Shown piece by piece: positions 16,498 to 24,749 of a stretch of DNA of 39,990 nt. The translations under genes were made by a program, and so were the position numbers. Positions within the stretch are counted from its first letter, which is position 1; each line of letters begins with the position of its first letter. Below the pieces are notes generated by a model. The model ran no database searches. It was not told the origin of the DNA and was given only the letters and a program-made list of their open reading frames with translations. This DNA is from Bacillota bacterium (GTDB lineage: Bacteria; Bacillota_A; Clostridia; DSM-8532), in the NCBI GenBank assembly GCA_023424865.1, contig JAFADM010000134.1:1-39990 (forward strand), given 5' to 3'.

Positions 16498-17316
16498 ATG
16501 ATGAAAGAAACCGCTATTGAAGGCCATGAAGCCAGCCTGTTGCCGGAGGGAAAGCAATGGAAGCTTGTATGGCAGGATGAATTTGACGGGGATACCCTGG
16601 ATCTTACGAAATGGAGCTGCCGGCTTCATCTGATGCAGCAGCGTCATAACACCTTTACCGACGAAGGGGCTGTCCTGGACGGTAAAGGCCATCTGCACCT
16701 GATTCTTATTGAAAAGGACGGCCAGTACTACTCCTCCCATCTTCAAACAGGCTCCAACTACATGGATCGACCGGGAGAAGGCTACGGAAAGTTTACCTGG
16801 CCTGTGGCCGAATTTGAAAAGCCTAAATTCATGCACAAATACGGTTATTATGAAATACGCTGCAAGCTTCAAACCCAGCTCGGCTGGTGGTCCGCCTTCT
16901 GGCTCCAGTCGCCTGTCATCGGTGCTTCGCCGGATACCTCCGTTTCGGGTGTGGAGGTGGATATTATGGAAAACTTCACAAGGGACGGTATTGTGGAGCA
17001 TAACAATCACTGGAACGGCTATGGAAAGGATCACTGTCAGGCTGCCTCAGGGAAAAGGGAGCTGAAGGAAACTCCTGACGGCTTTCACCGTTTTGGACTG
17101 GAATGGAGCCCCTCAGGCTACACCTATTATATTGACGGAGAAAAATCCTGGCAAGTGGACGGGCCTGTTTCCCACAGAGAGCAGTTTATCCTGATTTCCA
17201 CCGAATGCATGGGCTACAGAAACTCGGATAACCCAGCGGAGGAGCTTTTAAAGGCTCAGCTTCCCGATGCCTTCATTGTGGATTATGTCAGGGTTTTTGA
17301 TGAGGTGACGGTCTGA
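16498..17316 (+). CDS. GH16 family endo-glycosidase, no signal peptide
   Basis: A 272-residue enzyme of family GH16 (laminarinases, lichenases, agarases and relatives). The catalytic motif of the beta-bulge type is EVDIME: nucleophile E153, D155 and acid/base E158. The flanking jelly-roll elements LVWQDEFDGDTLD, YGYYEIRCKL and WWSAFWLQS are typical, and the length equals one catalytic domain. GH16 enzymes usually act outside the cell, but no leader is seen and the first residues are charged, so this one appears cytoplasmic. GAAAGGGAGAAA precedes two adjacent ATG codons. The linkage cut cannot be named; galactan or mixed beta-glucan fragments are possible. Confidence 0.88.
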   Translation: MMKETAIEGHEASLLPEGKQWKLVWQDEFDGDTLDLTKWSCRLHLMQQRHNTFTDEGAVLDGKGHLHLILIEKDGQYYSSHLQTGSNYMDRPGEGYGKFTWPVAEFEKPKFMHKYGYYEIRCKLQTQLGWWSAFWLQSPVIGASPDTSVSGVEVDIMENFTRDGIVEHNNHWNGYGKDHCQAASGKRELKETPDGFHRFGLEWSPSGYTYYIDGEKSWQVDGPVSHREQFILISTECMGYRNSDNPAEELLKAQLPDAFIVDYVRVFDEVTV

Positions 17317-17374
17317 CTTTCCGGCGTTTTCGCCGCCAGCCCCGTAGGAATGCCGTTTGGCTTTGGACAGGCAT

Positions 17375-17403
17375 TTGACAGAATTCCATAATCCCTGTAT
17401 CAT
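17375..17403 (+). promoter_or_regulatory. Strong sigma-A promoter of the hydrolase-AraC operon
   Basis: TTGACA (17375-17380, a perfect -35) and TATCAT (17398-17403) are 17 bp apart. Transcription should start near 17410, giving a leader of about 90 nt. Confidence 0.8.
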
Positions 17404-17431
17404 ACGGGTTAGACGGAACTAACTCAATCGG

Positions 17432-17462
17432 GCTCCGATGCCTTCAATTGTTTTTTCGGAGC
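17432..17462 (+). promoter_or_regulatory. Leader hairpin of the hydrolase-AraC operon
   Basis: GCTCCGA (17432-17438) and TCGGAGC (17456-17462) form a 7-bp stem around a 17-base T-rich loop. It lies in the 5' leader between the promoter and the start codon at 17500. It has no following T-run and does not match a riboswitch I know. Confidence 0.4.
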
Positions 17463-17499
17463 ATATGTTCTGTTTCCAGCATCAAGGGAGGATTTTGTT

Positions 17500-18330
17500 A
17501 TGTCAGCCTCTGAGTCTATTCTCTTTCAAAACAGCCGGGGCGAAGGGTTTGAATACTATACCTGCGGCTCCGAAATAGGGTATCCGGTGCTGTATATGCA
17601 CGGAGCGGTCCCCATGCCTTTTTCAGAAAAGCTGGAGGAAACCGTTAAAAAGCATGATTTGAAGGTAATTGTCGTTTTACGGCCCGGTTATGGGGCATCC
17701 TCCAGGTTGAAATACAAAAATGTCTATGACTATGCATTGCTGCTTAAGGAATGGATTGAAAGCCTGGGGCTGACGCATTGCGACGTGTTAGGCTTATCTG
17801 CCGGAGCGCCGTACTGCTACGCGCTGGCAGCCGCCTATCCCGGGCTTGTAAATGCTGTCAGCATATGCAGCGGCATTCCCCTTGCAAACAACGGGGATAT
17901 TTACCGCATGAATGCCCGAGCGGAACGATTTCAGTTTTTTCTCTCAAGACATCTTCCCGCCGGTTTCATCGGTAAATACGGAGTAAAGGCCATGGAAGTC
18001 CTGGAAAGGAAAAAAGGCTGGCAGGATGCCGAGTGCGGCGAAAAAATGGACGATGTTTTCCAAAAGTACGTTCGTCCCAATTGGTACGGAATCGGCCGCT
18101 CTACCAGTGTGCAGTACAAGAGCTGGGGCTTTAAGGCCGAAGAAATAGAAAAGAAGATATTTCTTTACCACAGCAGGGCCGACGAAATGATTCCCATAAA
18201 AATAGCACGTAAAAGCGCAGGGCTCCTTTCAAACAGTGAGCTTGTTGAGTATGAATCGGAGGATCATTCCTCCGAAAAATTACTGTGTGACGCCATTCGC
18301 CGCATTGGAAAACGTGTTAAGGCCGGTTAA
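17500..18330 (+). CDS. Alpha/beta hydrolase
   Basis: A 276-residue cytoplasmic alpha/beta-fold hydrolase. The oxyanion motif HGAV is at residues 34-37, the nucleophile elbow is GLSAG with S100, and D228 (RADEM) and H256 (EDHSSE) complete the triad. GGGAGG lies about 9 nt before the ATG. It is the first gene of an operon with an AraC regulator 23 nt downstream, followed by a siderophore-type binding lipoprotein. In Bacillus, an esterase that opens the siderophore sits beside the feu uptake genes, so a siderophore-processing role is conceivable. The sequence alone supports only a general esterase/hydrolase call. Confidence 0.82.
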   Translation: MSASESILFQNSRGEGFEYYTCGSEIGYPVLYMHGAVPMPFSEKLEETVKKHDLKVIVVLRPGYGASSRLKYKNVYDYALLLKEWIESLGLTHCDVLGLSAGAPYCYALAAAYPGLVNAVSICSGIPLANNGDIYRMNARAERFQFFLSRHLPAGFIGKYGVKAMEVLERKKGWQDAECGEKMDDVFQKYVRPNWYGIGRSTSVQYKSWGFKAEEIEKKIFLYHSRADEMIPIKIARKSAGLLSNSELVEYESEDHSSEKLLCDAIRRIGKRVKAG

Positions 18331-18353
18331 AATCAGGCCGGGAAGGTGTAAAC

Positions 18354-19184
18354 TTGGAAGTCGGTATCCATGAAATCATTCATTATTACGGGCGGGCGAA
18401 CGCTTCCTTCGCGGGTATCTTTATTGAGCAGAGAGCCTTAAGCAAAGGCCTTGTCCTATCAAGAAGAACCAATCCTTATTGCGGGGGAATCGCCATACCC
18501 CTTAAAGGAAGCGCCCGTTTTTCCCTTAACGGTACGCCCTATATTCTGGAGCCCGGCATGGTGGTGCATTCCGGACCCGATATGAAGCTGGACATAGAAA
18601 TTCTTGATGATAAACCGTGGCAGATGGCTGTTGTTCATTATATCCTTCCGGACAGCGAGGCGAAGGAATTCCCCCTGTTTAAAACTCACTTTTCATTTCC
18701 GTCAGAGGAAAGCGCAAAAATCCCCGATTTAATTCACGGGCTTCTGAAAATTCAGGCAACGCCCGGAACCCCCGCACTGTTTGAAGCCAAGCGCCTTTTT
18801 ATAAATCTTCTGGGGGAGCTGTTTGAATCCCTTAAAAAGCATCTCGCAGACGGCAATACCGTTTATATGGATGAGGTTATGGAGTATATCCGGCAAAATT
18901 ACGCCGAGCCCTTAAGCATTACCCAGATTGCGGCTTGCTTCCGTTTAGACAGGCGAAGGCTTGCTTTACTTTTTAAACGCCATACCGGAATGACCCCCAG
19001 CCATTATTTGATGGAATCCCGCATTCTTAAGGCAAAAGAGCTGCTCCACGCCTGTGATTGCCCCATAAACCAGGTTTCGGAATATGTGGGCTATACCGAC
19101 AGCCTCTATTTCAGTAAGGTTTTTAAAAAGAAAATAGGGCTTTCTCCCTCCGAATACCGGGAATATCTAAGGAACAACCTGTAA
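18354..19184 (+). CDS. AraC-family transcriptional regulator
   Basis: A 276-residue regulator. The N-terminal half has a cupin-like ligand-binding pattern (PLKGSARFSLNGTPYILEPG). The last 100 residues contain the two AraC helix-turn-helix motifs, SITQIAACFRLDRRRLALLFKRH and INQVSEYVGYTDSLYFSKVFKK. The start appears to be TTG at 18354, with GGAAGGTG 6 nt upstream; the next in-frame ATG is too far inside. It shares an operon with the alpha/beta hydrolase and precedes a siderophore-type binding protein, as Btr does beside the feu genes in Bacillus. It may therefore activate iron-siderophore uptake on sensing the siderophore. Confidence 0.88.
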   Translation: MEVGIHEIIHYYGRANASFAGIFIEQRALSKGLVLSRRTNPYCGGIAIPLKGSARFSLNGTPYILEPGMVVHSGPDMKLDIEILDDKPWQMAVVHYILPDSEAKEFPLFKTHFSFPSEESAKIPDLIHGLLKIQATPGTPALFEAKRLFINLLGELFESLKKHLADGNTVYMDEVMEYIRQNYAEPLSITQIAACFRLDRRRLALLFKRHTGMTPSHYLMESRILKAKELLHACDCPINQVSEYVGYTDSLYFSKVFKKKIGLSPSEYREYLRNNL

Positions 19185-19226
19185 AAAAAGCGGACAATAA
19201 TCCATATGGGCTCGTCTTTTAAACCA

Positions 19227-19255
19227 TTTTCATGCCGTTAAGGATTTGCTATACT
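19227..19255 (+). promoter_or_regulatory. Promoter of the siderophore-type binding protein
   Basis: TATACT (19250-19255) preceded by TGC is a good extended -10. A poor -35 (TTTTCA, 19227-19232) lies 17 bp upstream. The weak -35 fits an activated promoter. Transcription should start near 19262. Confidence 0.65.
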
Positions 19256-19261
19256 AAATCG

Positions 19262-19281
19262 AAGTTAGCTTTAGCTAACTT
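19262..19281 (+). promoter_or_regulatory. 20-bp dyad at the transcription start: probable repressor operator
   Basis: AAGTTAGCTTTAGCTAACTT has two perfect 9-base arms around a TT centre. It begins 7 bp after the -10 hexamer, so a bound repressor would block initiation. The GTTAG/CTAAC cores resemble the iron boxes of DtxR/IdeR-type repressors (TTAGGTTAGSCTAACCTAA), while no classic Fur box is seen. This would make the binding protein iron-repressed. The dyad is seen directly; the repressor identity is inferred. Confidence 0.65.
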
Positions 19282-19312
19282 ATACTTAGAGATTTAGTGG
19301 AGGAAATTTACA

Positions 19313-20350
19313 ATGAAAAACGGAATGAGACTTCTTGTCTCAGTCTTACTTTTTGGGGCCCTTCTCACCGGCTGCGGAGGAAAAGCCGTGGATAATGAAA
19401 GCTCGGCCGTCCCGGAAAACACTCCGGCTGCGACCAGCTCTCCCGTTGTGGCAAGCACACCCGTTGCTTCCCAGGTAACGGCGGAATGGCCCAGAACCTA
19501 TGTGGATTCCATGGGGAATGAGGTGACCCTTGAAAAGCAGCCGGAACGGGTGATTTCTGTTTTTCATGCCATGTATCCCGATTATCTTTACGCTTTGGGC
19601 GTCTATCCCGTGGGTGTGGCTTCCGCTGATACGCTGTTGAGTCAATGGGCCGCGTATAAGGATTATACGGCTGTTCAGGCCGTGGTTGACATAGGCGGGC
19701 CCACCGCCCCCAACCTTGAAAAAATTCTGGAATTGGAGCCGGACCTTATTTTGGCTGCATCCTTTCATACGGAGGTTTATGAGGAGCTTGCCAAAATCGC
19801 TCCCACAGTTGTTCTGGATTACGGAAAGATAAATGAGGACAGGGAATACGGCATTAAAGAATTTTCGGTGCTTTTTGGAAAAGAGGCACAGGCTCAAGAG
19901 GCTATCGACAAAGTGAAAACATCCATAGCTGAAGGCTATGAAAAGCTGAGGGATTTTCGCGCCCGGGAGGAAAGTGTTATTTTTATCTCCATTACCGAAA
20001 AGAGTATCTGGCCGTACACGGTGGGACAGCTTCAAATTATCTATGATGAGGAAAAGGGGCTGGGCTTAAAAGCGCCGGAAGGGTACTCCGCCATTACCGA
20101 CAGATCCATGGCCATTTCTCTGGAGACCCTGGCCGAGTACAATCCCGACCATATTTTTCTTATGACGGATTATGGCGATGAAACCGCCCGGCAATGGTTT
20201 AATGAGCTGGCCGGCAATTCGGTCTGGTCCTCCATCACGGCTGTTCGGGAAAACAATATTTATTTAACGGATCGATCGGTTTTTGCTTTTAACTCCCCTA
20301 TAGCGACACAGTATGGGATAAGTCTTGTTGTGGAAAGTGTGGGCCAGTAA
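19313..20350 (+). CDS. Iron-siderophore (FecB/FeuA-like) ABC binding lipoprotein
   Basis: A 345-residue lipoprotein. The leader ends in LTGC with Cys21, followed by a Ser/Thr/Pro linker (about 30-55). The rest fits the class III binding proteins with two lobes and a rigid helix: RVISVFHAMYPDYLYALGVYPVGVA, then LEKILELEPDLILAAS, and a late YNPDHIFLMTDYG. GTGGAGG precedes the ATG. No permease or ATPase for siderophores is nearby, so it must work with components encoded elsewhere. The metal chelate carried cannot be named, and cobalamin or haem are alternatives. Confidence 0.88.
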   Translation: MKNGMRLLVSVLLFGALLTGCGGKAVDNESSAVPENTPAATSSPVVASTPVASQVTAEWPRTYVDSMGNEVTLEKQPERVISVFHAMYPDYLYALGVYPVGVASADTLLSQWAAYKDYTAVQAVVDIGGPTAPNLEKILELEPDLILAASFHTEVYEELAKIAPTVVLDYGKINEDREYGIKEFSVLFGKEAQAQEAIDKVKTSIAEGYEKLRDFRAREESVIFISITEKSIWPYTVGQLQIIYDEEKGLGLKAPEGYSAITDRSMAISLETLAEYNPDHIFLMTDYGDETARQWFNELAGNSVWSSITAVRENNIYLTDRSVFAFNSPIATQYGISLVVESVGQ

Positions 20351-20403
20351 AGGCGTTTTGCTCCTTAAAAAAGGATGAAAGCGGAAGGATTGGCGCAGGC
20401 GGT

Positions 20404-20440
20404 AAAAAAGAGGGAACATCATTAAGTGATGTTCCCTTTT
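20404..20440. terminator. Bidirectional terminator between convergent genes
   Basis: GGGAACATCA (20412-20421) and TGATGTTCCC (20427-20436) form a perfect 10-bp stem with a 5-base loop. It is flanked by a run of As on the left and TTTTT on the right. It can therefore end both the binding-protein transcript and the oppositely directed regulator, whose stop codon is immediately adjacent. Confidence 0.93.
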
Positions 20441-22744
20441 TCAGTGGGGCTGGGTCAGCTTACGGAAGGTGCCGGGGGTGATGCCCTCCGTTTTTTTGAA
20501 GGCCTTGATTAGGGCGTTGCCGTTTATAAATCCCGCCTGGGGTGCAATTTCATCCATGGTTTGATCCGTGCTTTTCAAAAGCTCCTTAACCCGTCCCAGA
20601 CGTATTTCATAAAGGTAATCCAGAGGGGCTATGCCGTTTTGGGCTTTAAACAGCTTTGACAGGTAGGAGGGGGAAAGGCCCAGTGCCTCACCCAGGGCGT
20701 TATTGTTTAAATTGGTGTCGGTGTAGTTTTCCCGGATGTAGGCAATCGCTTTCCTGCAGACGGCAGGGCTTTCCCTGCTGCACATCCGCCTCAGGCGGAA
20801 TTGCTCGGCAGCTTCGGTTAAAAGGCTTCGAAACTCCTCCAGCGTTTCCGCGTCTAAAAGACGGCTGATCATTTGCATATCCTGTTCCATGGGAATGGTG
20901 TCAATATCATGGAGAATTTTATTAAGATTGTTAACCATATCGTATTTAAAGCAGCGGATGGCTTCCAGCGAGCTGTCCTGCCCGATGGAAGCGCTGTCCC
21001 ACACCAGCCGGATGCATTCCTCCAGGCATTCTGATCTGTCCTGCTGAATATAGCCCAAAAGAATACGGGCAGCCCTGGCATCGGCAGTGCTGTTAAAGGA
21101 AAACGGCCTGCCGGCAATATCTCCGTAATAAATCTGTTCCCCTTTTCCGCAGACAAAACGGTAACTCATAGCCTGGCCCGCCTGCCGGTAGCCCAGGTGA
21201 ATTCCGGAAAGTCCGCTTTGAATTTCGCTTAAGGACACGGTACAGATAATTCCGAAATGAGGCTTCAAAAATTCCGTCAATTGCCTGCAAATATCCCGTG
21301 TATCCGCCAGACAGTCGCCGGAATTGGAGGAAAAATTAATAATGCCCGCAAACTCCGCAGGCCCCAGATTAATTAAAAAACCCTGATGGTGGATGGCGCT
21401 GAGCTCTTCAAAAACATTGGAAAATATAAAGGAAAGGGTGCGCTGACCGTCCCAGGTTCCTTTTCGTCCCACAAGCCTTTCCTCAAAGGATTCCACACGA
21501 ATGAGAAGCACCTCGAAGCGGTCGGAGAGCAGGGTAATGCCATGGTATGTAAATGCGTCCTCCTCACCCTCCGGCTCCTGTATCATAACACCCTGAAGGG
21601 CGCGAAGCAGAAAGTCCTCCCGAAGCGCACGCTTTTCCGTGCGAATCCGGCTGGAAAGGAGATGATTTTCCTCCAGGGACTGCCGAAGGATCTGGTCAAT
21701 GAATTCCATTTCGTTTTCCTTCTGCCCGTCATAGGTGCGGCTTGTTTTGCTGCGTATTGTTAAAAGCAGAGAGATAATGGGGTGAAAGCTGCGCCGTGCC
21801 AGAACCACCGCCACACCCGCGCTTATAAGCATGCAGAAAAACAGGCTGACAAGGCAGATGGCGCGAAGCGTGTTCAAACGGCTCCAAAAGGAGGAGGTGG
21901 GTGTCAGGGAGGCATAGGTGCAGTTTAGAATATTGGAATCAAAAAGCTGAACAACGTACTGCTTTCCCCCGATGGTTTCCTGCTTCGGTCCCTGGCCCCG
22001 GATGGCCTCCAGGTTCAAAGGGCCTGGAAGGTCCTGAAAGCCTGCCAGCTTTTGACCGTTGCCGTCAAATATGAGCAGAATGCTGTCCTGCTGAAAATCG
22101 GCGCTTTTAAGCATTTCCTCCAGCACGGAGGGCTTTAAAACCAGGCAGACGCTGATATTGGGCTTTCCCAGCTCATAGTCCGAATTTTGGGATAAAACCA
22201 TGGCCAGACTTGTCCCGGCCGCGCTGTCCCCCAGGGAGATAAGCTGGGGGGCATTGGTTTTTTCCCGTGCAACGGCGGAGCGAAAGTCATCTCTGCTGCC
22301 GTTAAACAGCATGGCGTAATAAACGGAGAAGTACTCCTCCATGGAGAGGCTGGAGTTGGCGGCGGAAATAACGGAATCCGATTCCCAGCAGTACACAAAA
22401 AGGTCGGACAAAATATCCGTAGGCAGGCTGGAAAGCGCGCGGCGGGCCTCATGAACACTGTAGGCGTTTTCAATTGCGGGAAGGCGGGTCCTGCGGGCCT
22501 GCGCCTTCACAGAGGTATTGTTCAGAGCCTGAAAAGCGGTGTGTTCCATTTCCGACAGGCGGGAATCCACAACCTTAAAAAACTGGTGGAGGCTGTTGGC
22601 GCTGGAATTGAGAATTTCCTCACGAACGGTATGCTCCGCCGTAAAATAGGTTAGCAAAACGGTTAAAAACGGAATGAGAAGAACAATGGCATAGGAAATC
22701 AGAAAACGACGAAAAAAACTTTTCCTTTTAAAAAAAAGATTCAT
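20441..22744 (-). CDS. Membrane-bound AraC-family regulator with extracytoplasmic sensor
   Basis: A 767-residue regulator. The ATG at 22744 has AGGGAGGG just upstream, while the longer frame from 22903 starts before the promoter. A transmembrane helix near residues 10-35 and a second near 293-315 enclose an outside sensor domain of about 255 residues. The cytoplasmic part ends in a double AraC helix-turn-helix (about 668-767) with YLSKLFKAQNG and GNALIKAFKKTEG. This one-protein design, joining sensor and DNA-binding protein, is common beside LplABC-type sugar transporters. It is divergent from such an operon at 23024-26600 and very likely controls it on sensing an outside sugar, perhaps through the binding protein. 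Confidence 0.9.
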   Translation of the reverse strand: MNLFFKRKSFFRRFLISYAIVLLIPFLTVLLTYFTAEHTVREEILNSSANSLHQFFKVVDSRLSEMEHTAFQALNNTSVKAQARRTRLPAIENAYSVHEARRALSSLPTDILSDLFVYCWESDSVISAANSSLSMEEYFSVYYAMLFNGSRDDFRSAVAREKTNAPQLISLGDSAAGTSLAMVLSQNSDYELGKPNISVCLVLKPSVLEEMLKSADFQQDSILLIFDGNGQKLAGFQDLPGPLNLEAIRGQGPKQETIGGKQYVVQLFDSNILNCTYASLTPTSSFWSRLNTLRAICLVSLFFCMLISAGVAVVLARRSFHPIISLLLTIRSKTSRTYDGQKENEMEFIDQILRQSLEENHLLSSRIRTEKRALREDFLLRALQGVMIQEPEGEEDAFTYHGITLLSDRFEVLLIRVESFEERLVGRKGTWDGQRTLSFIFSNVFEELSAIHHQGFLINLGPAEFAGIINFSSNSGDCLADTRDICRQLTEFLKPHFGIICTVSLSEIQSGLSGIHLGYRQAGQAMSYRFVCGKGEQIYYGDIAGRPFSFNSTADARAARILLGYIQQDRSECLEECIRLVWDSASIGQDSSLEAIRCFKYDMVNNLNKILHDIDTIPMEQDMQMISRLLDAETLEEFRSLLTEAAEQFRLRRMCSRESPAVCRKAIAYIRENYTDTNLNNNALGEALGLSPSYLSKLFKAQNGIAPLDYLYEIRLGRVKELLKSTDQTMDEIAPQAGFINGNALIKAFKKTEGITPGTFRKLTQPH

Positions 22745-22802
22745 GAAGCCCTCCCTTATCCTGATATCCTTGAGGAGTGAAAAAGGCATGCAGCCGACTT
22801 TC

Positions 22803-22830
22803 ATTATAGCAAGATAATGCTTTTTGGCAA
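22803..22830 (-). promoter_or_regulatory. Promoter of the membrane AraC gene
   Basis: On the - strand, TTGCCA (22830-22825) and TATAAT (22808-22803) are 16 bp apart, with a TGC extended -10. Transcription should start near 22796, about 50 nt before the ATG at 22744. This excludes the longer reading frame as the real start. Confidence 0.75.
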
Positions 22831-22852
22831 TTGTCCGGCTTGTACTTTTGAC

Positions 22853-22922
22853 AAACAGGCAGTAAATTTTAGAAACAGGCATTAAAATGTCCGTTTCAGG
22901 CACCGGATTTTAGAATCGGCTT
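22853..22922 (+). promoter_or_regulatory. Phased direct repeats, probable AraC-type binding sites
   Basis: AAACAGGCA occurs at 22853 and 22873, TTTCAGGCA at 22894, and a weaker AATCGGCTT near 22914. The steps are 20, 21 and about 20 bp, close to two helical turns. AraC proteins bind such repeats on one DNA face. They lie in the divergent region and end about 25 bp before a TAGAAT (22947-22952) that could be the -10 of the transporter operon, whose -35 is poor, as expected for activation. Confidence 0.6.
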
Positions 22923-23023
22923 CTGTTTTTTGATGGGTGCAATCGTTAGAATGATGTCATTCCTTCCGGACGGAAGTAATTCCGTCGAGGAAAATAAGCT
23001 ACATTATAATCGGAGGTTTATGT

Positions 23024-24646
23024 ATGAAAGCAAAACAGCTTCTCGCAATTCTGCTGACCTGTGCAATTACCGCCGTCATGCCGGCTTGCGGCAGTACCGG
23101 CGGCACGAGCCCGGCCACAAGCGGCCAGAGCAGTACGGAGCCCTCACCCGGCACCCAAGAGTCCTTTAGCGGATATCCCGTGAAATCAGATGTGACTCTG
23201 ACCATGTGGAATCCTCAGGTAGCCGCTTTGCATTCCTCGTATACAAGCTACACGGAGTCGCCCTTTCATACGGGGCTGGAAGAAAAAACAGGTATAAAGG
23301 TGGACTGGCAGTTCCCGGCAGTGGGAACCGACCGCGCCCAGGCCTTCAATCTTCTTCTTGCCAGCGATACCCTTCCCGATATTATTGTTTACACGCTGTT
23401 TGCCAATGCCCAGCAATATATTGACGACGGCATCCTGCGCGATTTGAGCGAGGCAATGCCCCTCTATTCGCCTAACTACTGGGGAATCCTCCAGAGTAAT
23501 GAGAGGTTTGATAAATCGGTAAAAACAGACGCAAGCCAGTACTGGGGCTATGGCAGCTTCCGTGAAACGCCCTGGGCGGCCACTTATTCAGGGCCAGTTG
23601 TCCGTACGGACTGGCTTCAGGAGCAGAATCTGGAAATGCCCAAAACCATAGGGGATTGGGATACGGTTCTCAGAACCTTTAAGGAGGCCTACGGCGCTCA
23701 AATGGCCTTTGCTACCGGCCGTACCAACCCCGGCTTTGCCTCCGCCTTCGGCGCGTATACCACCTTCACTGTCACCAATTACGTTGACGACAGCGGAAAG
23801 GTACAATACGCCATGGCCCAGCCCGAGTGGAGAAACTATATGGAGCAGCTCAATAGCTGGTACAAGGACGGCCTCATTGATCCCGATTCGGTCACACTGG
23901 ATGATGCCGGTATGCGCAGCAAGACTCTTAATAACAAGTGCGGCGTATCCATTACGGCCATCAGCCAGCTGAGCAACTGGATCAAGGACGCGTCGTCTGA
24001 GAATACGGGGGCTGTATGGGGCGGTGCGCCCTATGTGCCTCAAAAGGAAGGTGAACCCCTTTGCACCATCCAGGGTGAGGATACCATTTCGGTTTATGCG
24101 GCCGCCATCACGACCAGCTGTCCTGAGGATAAGCTGGAGCTGGCCATGCGCTGGCTGGACTACGGCTACACTGACGAGGGCTTCTTATACTGGAATTACG
24201 GAAATGAAGGCGAATCGTACACCATGACGGACGGCAAGCCCGCCTATACGGATCTTCTGACCAAGGATCCGGAAGGAATCAGCCTTGCTCTCTCCAAATA
24301 CATCGGCACCGGAGGTACAGGCCTTGCCGTACAGGCTGAGGGCATGGTCCGTCAAAAAAATGCCCCCGCCGCAGTGGAAGCGGTGGATACCTGGACCAGC
24401 CAGGAGAATGAGCTGTTTTTACATATGTATCCTGCCGGGGTAAGCCTGACAACGGAGGAAAGCTCCGAGGTGAGCGCTCTTGCCGCTTCCATCAATACCT
24501 ACGCCTCCGAAATGGCGCTGAAGTTCTTTTTAGGTGAAGAACCCCTGGAGCGGTTTGACGCCTTTGTGGACACCCTGAACGGCATGGGCCTGCCCCGAAT
24601 GTTGGAAATCTACCAGGCGGCTTACGACCGGTTTACGGCCCGCTAA
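23024..24646 (+). CDS. Extracellular sugar-binding lipoprotein of the second CUT1 ABC transporter
   Basis: A 540-residue LplA-type binding protein. The hydrophobic leader ends at MPAC with Cys22, followed by a Gly/Ser/Thr linker (about 23-55). Segments such as VTLTMWNPQ and LASDTLPDIIVY are characteristic of the family 1 oligosaccharide binders. CGGAGG lies 7 nt before the ATG. It is the first gene of an operon with two permeases, opposite a membrane AraC regulator, and is followed by a zinc GH42 beta-galactosidase. A beta-galactoside oligomer is therefore the most likely ligand, by context. It shares order and style with the first binding protein but is a distinct sequence. Confidence 0.92.
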   Translation: MKAKQLLAILLTCAITAVMPACGSTGGTSPATSGQSSTEPSPGTQESFSGYPVKSDVTLTMWNPQVAALHSSYTSYTESPFHTGLEEKTGIKVDWQFPAVGTDRAQAFNLLLASDTLPDIIVYTLFANAQQYIDDGILRDLSEAMPLYSPNYWGILQSNERFDKSVKTDASQYWGYGSFRETPWAATYSGPVVRTDWLQEQNLEMPKTIGDWDTVLRTFKEAYGAQMAFATGRTNPGFASAFGAYTTFTVTNYVDDSGKVQYAMAQPEWRNYMEQLNSWYKDGLIDPDSVTLDDAGMRSKTLNNKCGVSITAISQLSNWIKDASSENTGAVWGGAPYVPQKEGEPLCTIQGEDTISVYAAAITTSCPEDKLELAMRWLDYGYTDEGFLYWNYGNEGESYTMTDGKPAYTDLLTKDPEGISLALSKYIGTGGTGLAVQAEGMVRQKNAPAAVEAVDTWTSQENELFLHMYPAGVSLTTEESSEVSALAASINTYASEMALKFFLGEEPLERFDAFVDTLNGMGLPRMLEIYQAAYDRFTAR

Positions 24647-24661
24647 TGCTTTAAGCTTTGT

Positions 24662-24716
24662 CCCGGCGGATTTTCCGTCAGCGGAGGGATTGCCTTCATT
24701 GGCGGAATCTGCCGGG
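24662..24716 (+). promoter_or_regulatory. Long-range hairpin between binding protein and permease genes
   Basis: CCCGGCGGATT (24662-24672) and AATCTGCCGGG (24706-24716) form an 11-bp stem with one G-U pair and a 33-base loop. It lies in the 103-nt gap after the binding-protein gene and lacks a T-run. It probably stabilises the upstream mRNA or lowers read-through, so that more binding protein than permease is made. Confidence 0.55.
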
Positions 24717-24749
24717 TATTTAATTTATTGCCGTAAAGGGGGCCAATTC

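Noticed and set aside
17323..17334. GGCG-TTTT-CGCC hairpin after the GH16 gene
   Set aside because: Only 4 bp of stem and no T-run, so it cannot be supported as a terminator.
22745..22903. Upstream extension of the membrane AraC gene to 22903
   Set aside because: The gene's promoter (22830-22803) lies inside it, and the ATG at 22744 has the strong ribosome site.
23005..23010. Perfect TATAAT just before the second binding protein
   Set aside because: It touches the ribosome site and would start RNA inside it; no -35 is present. Probably chance.
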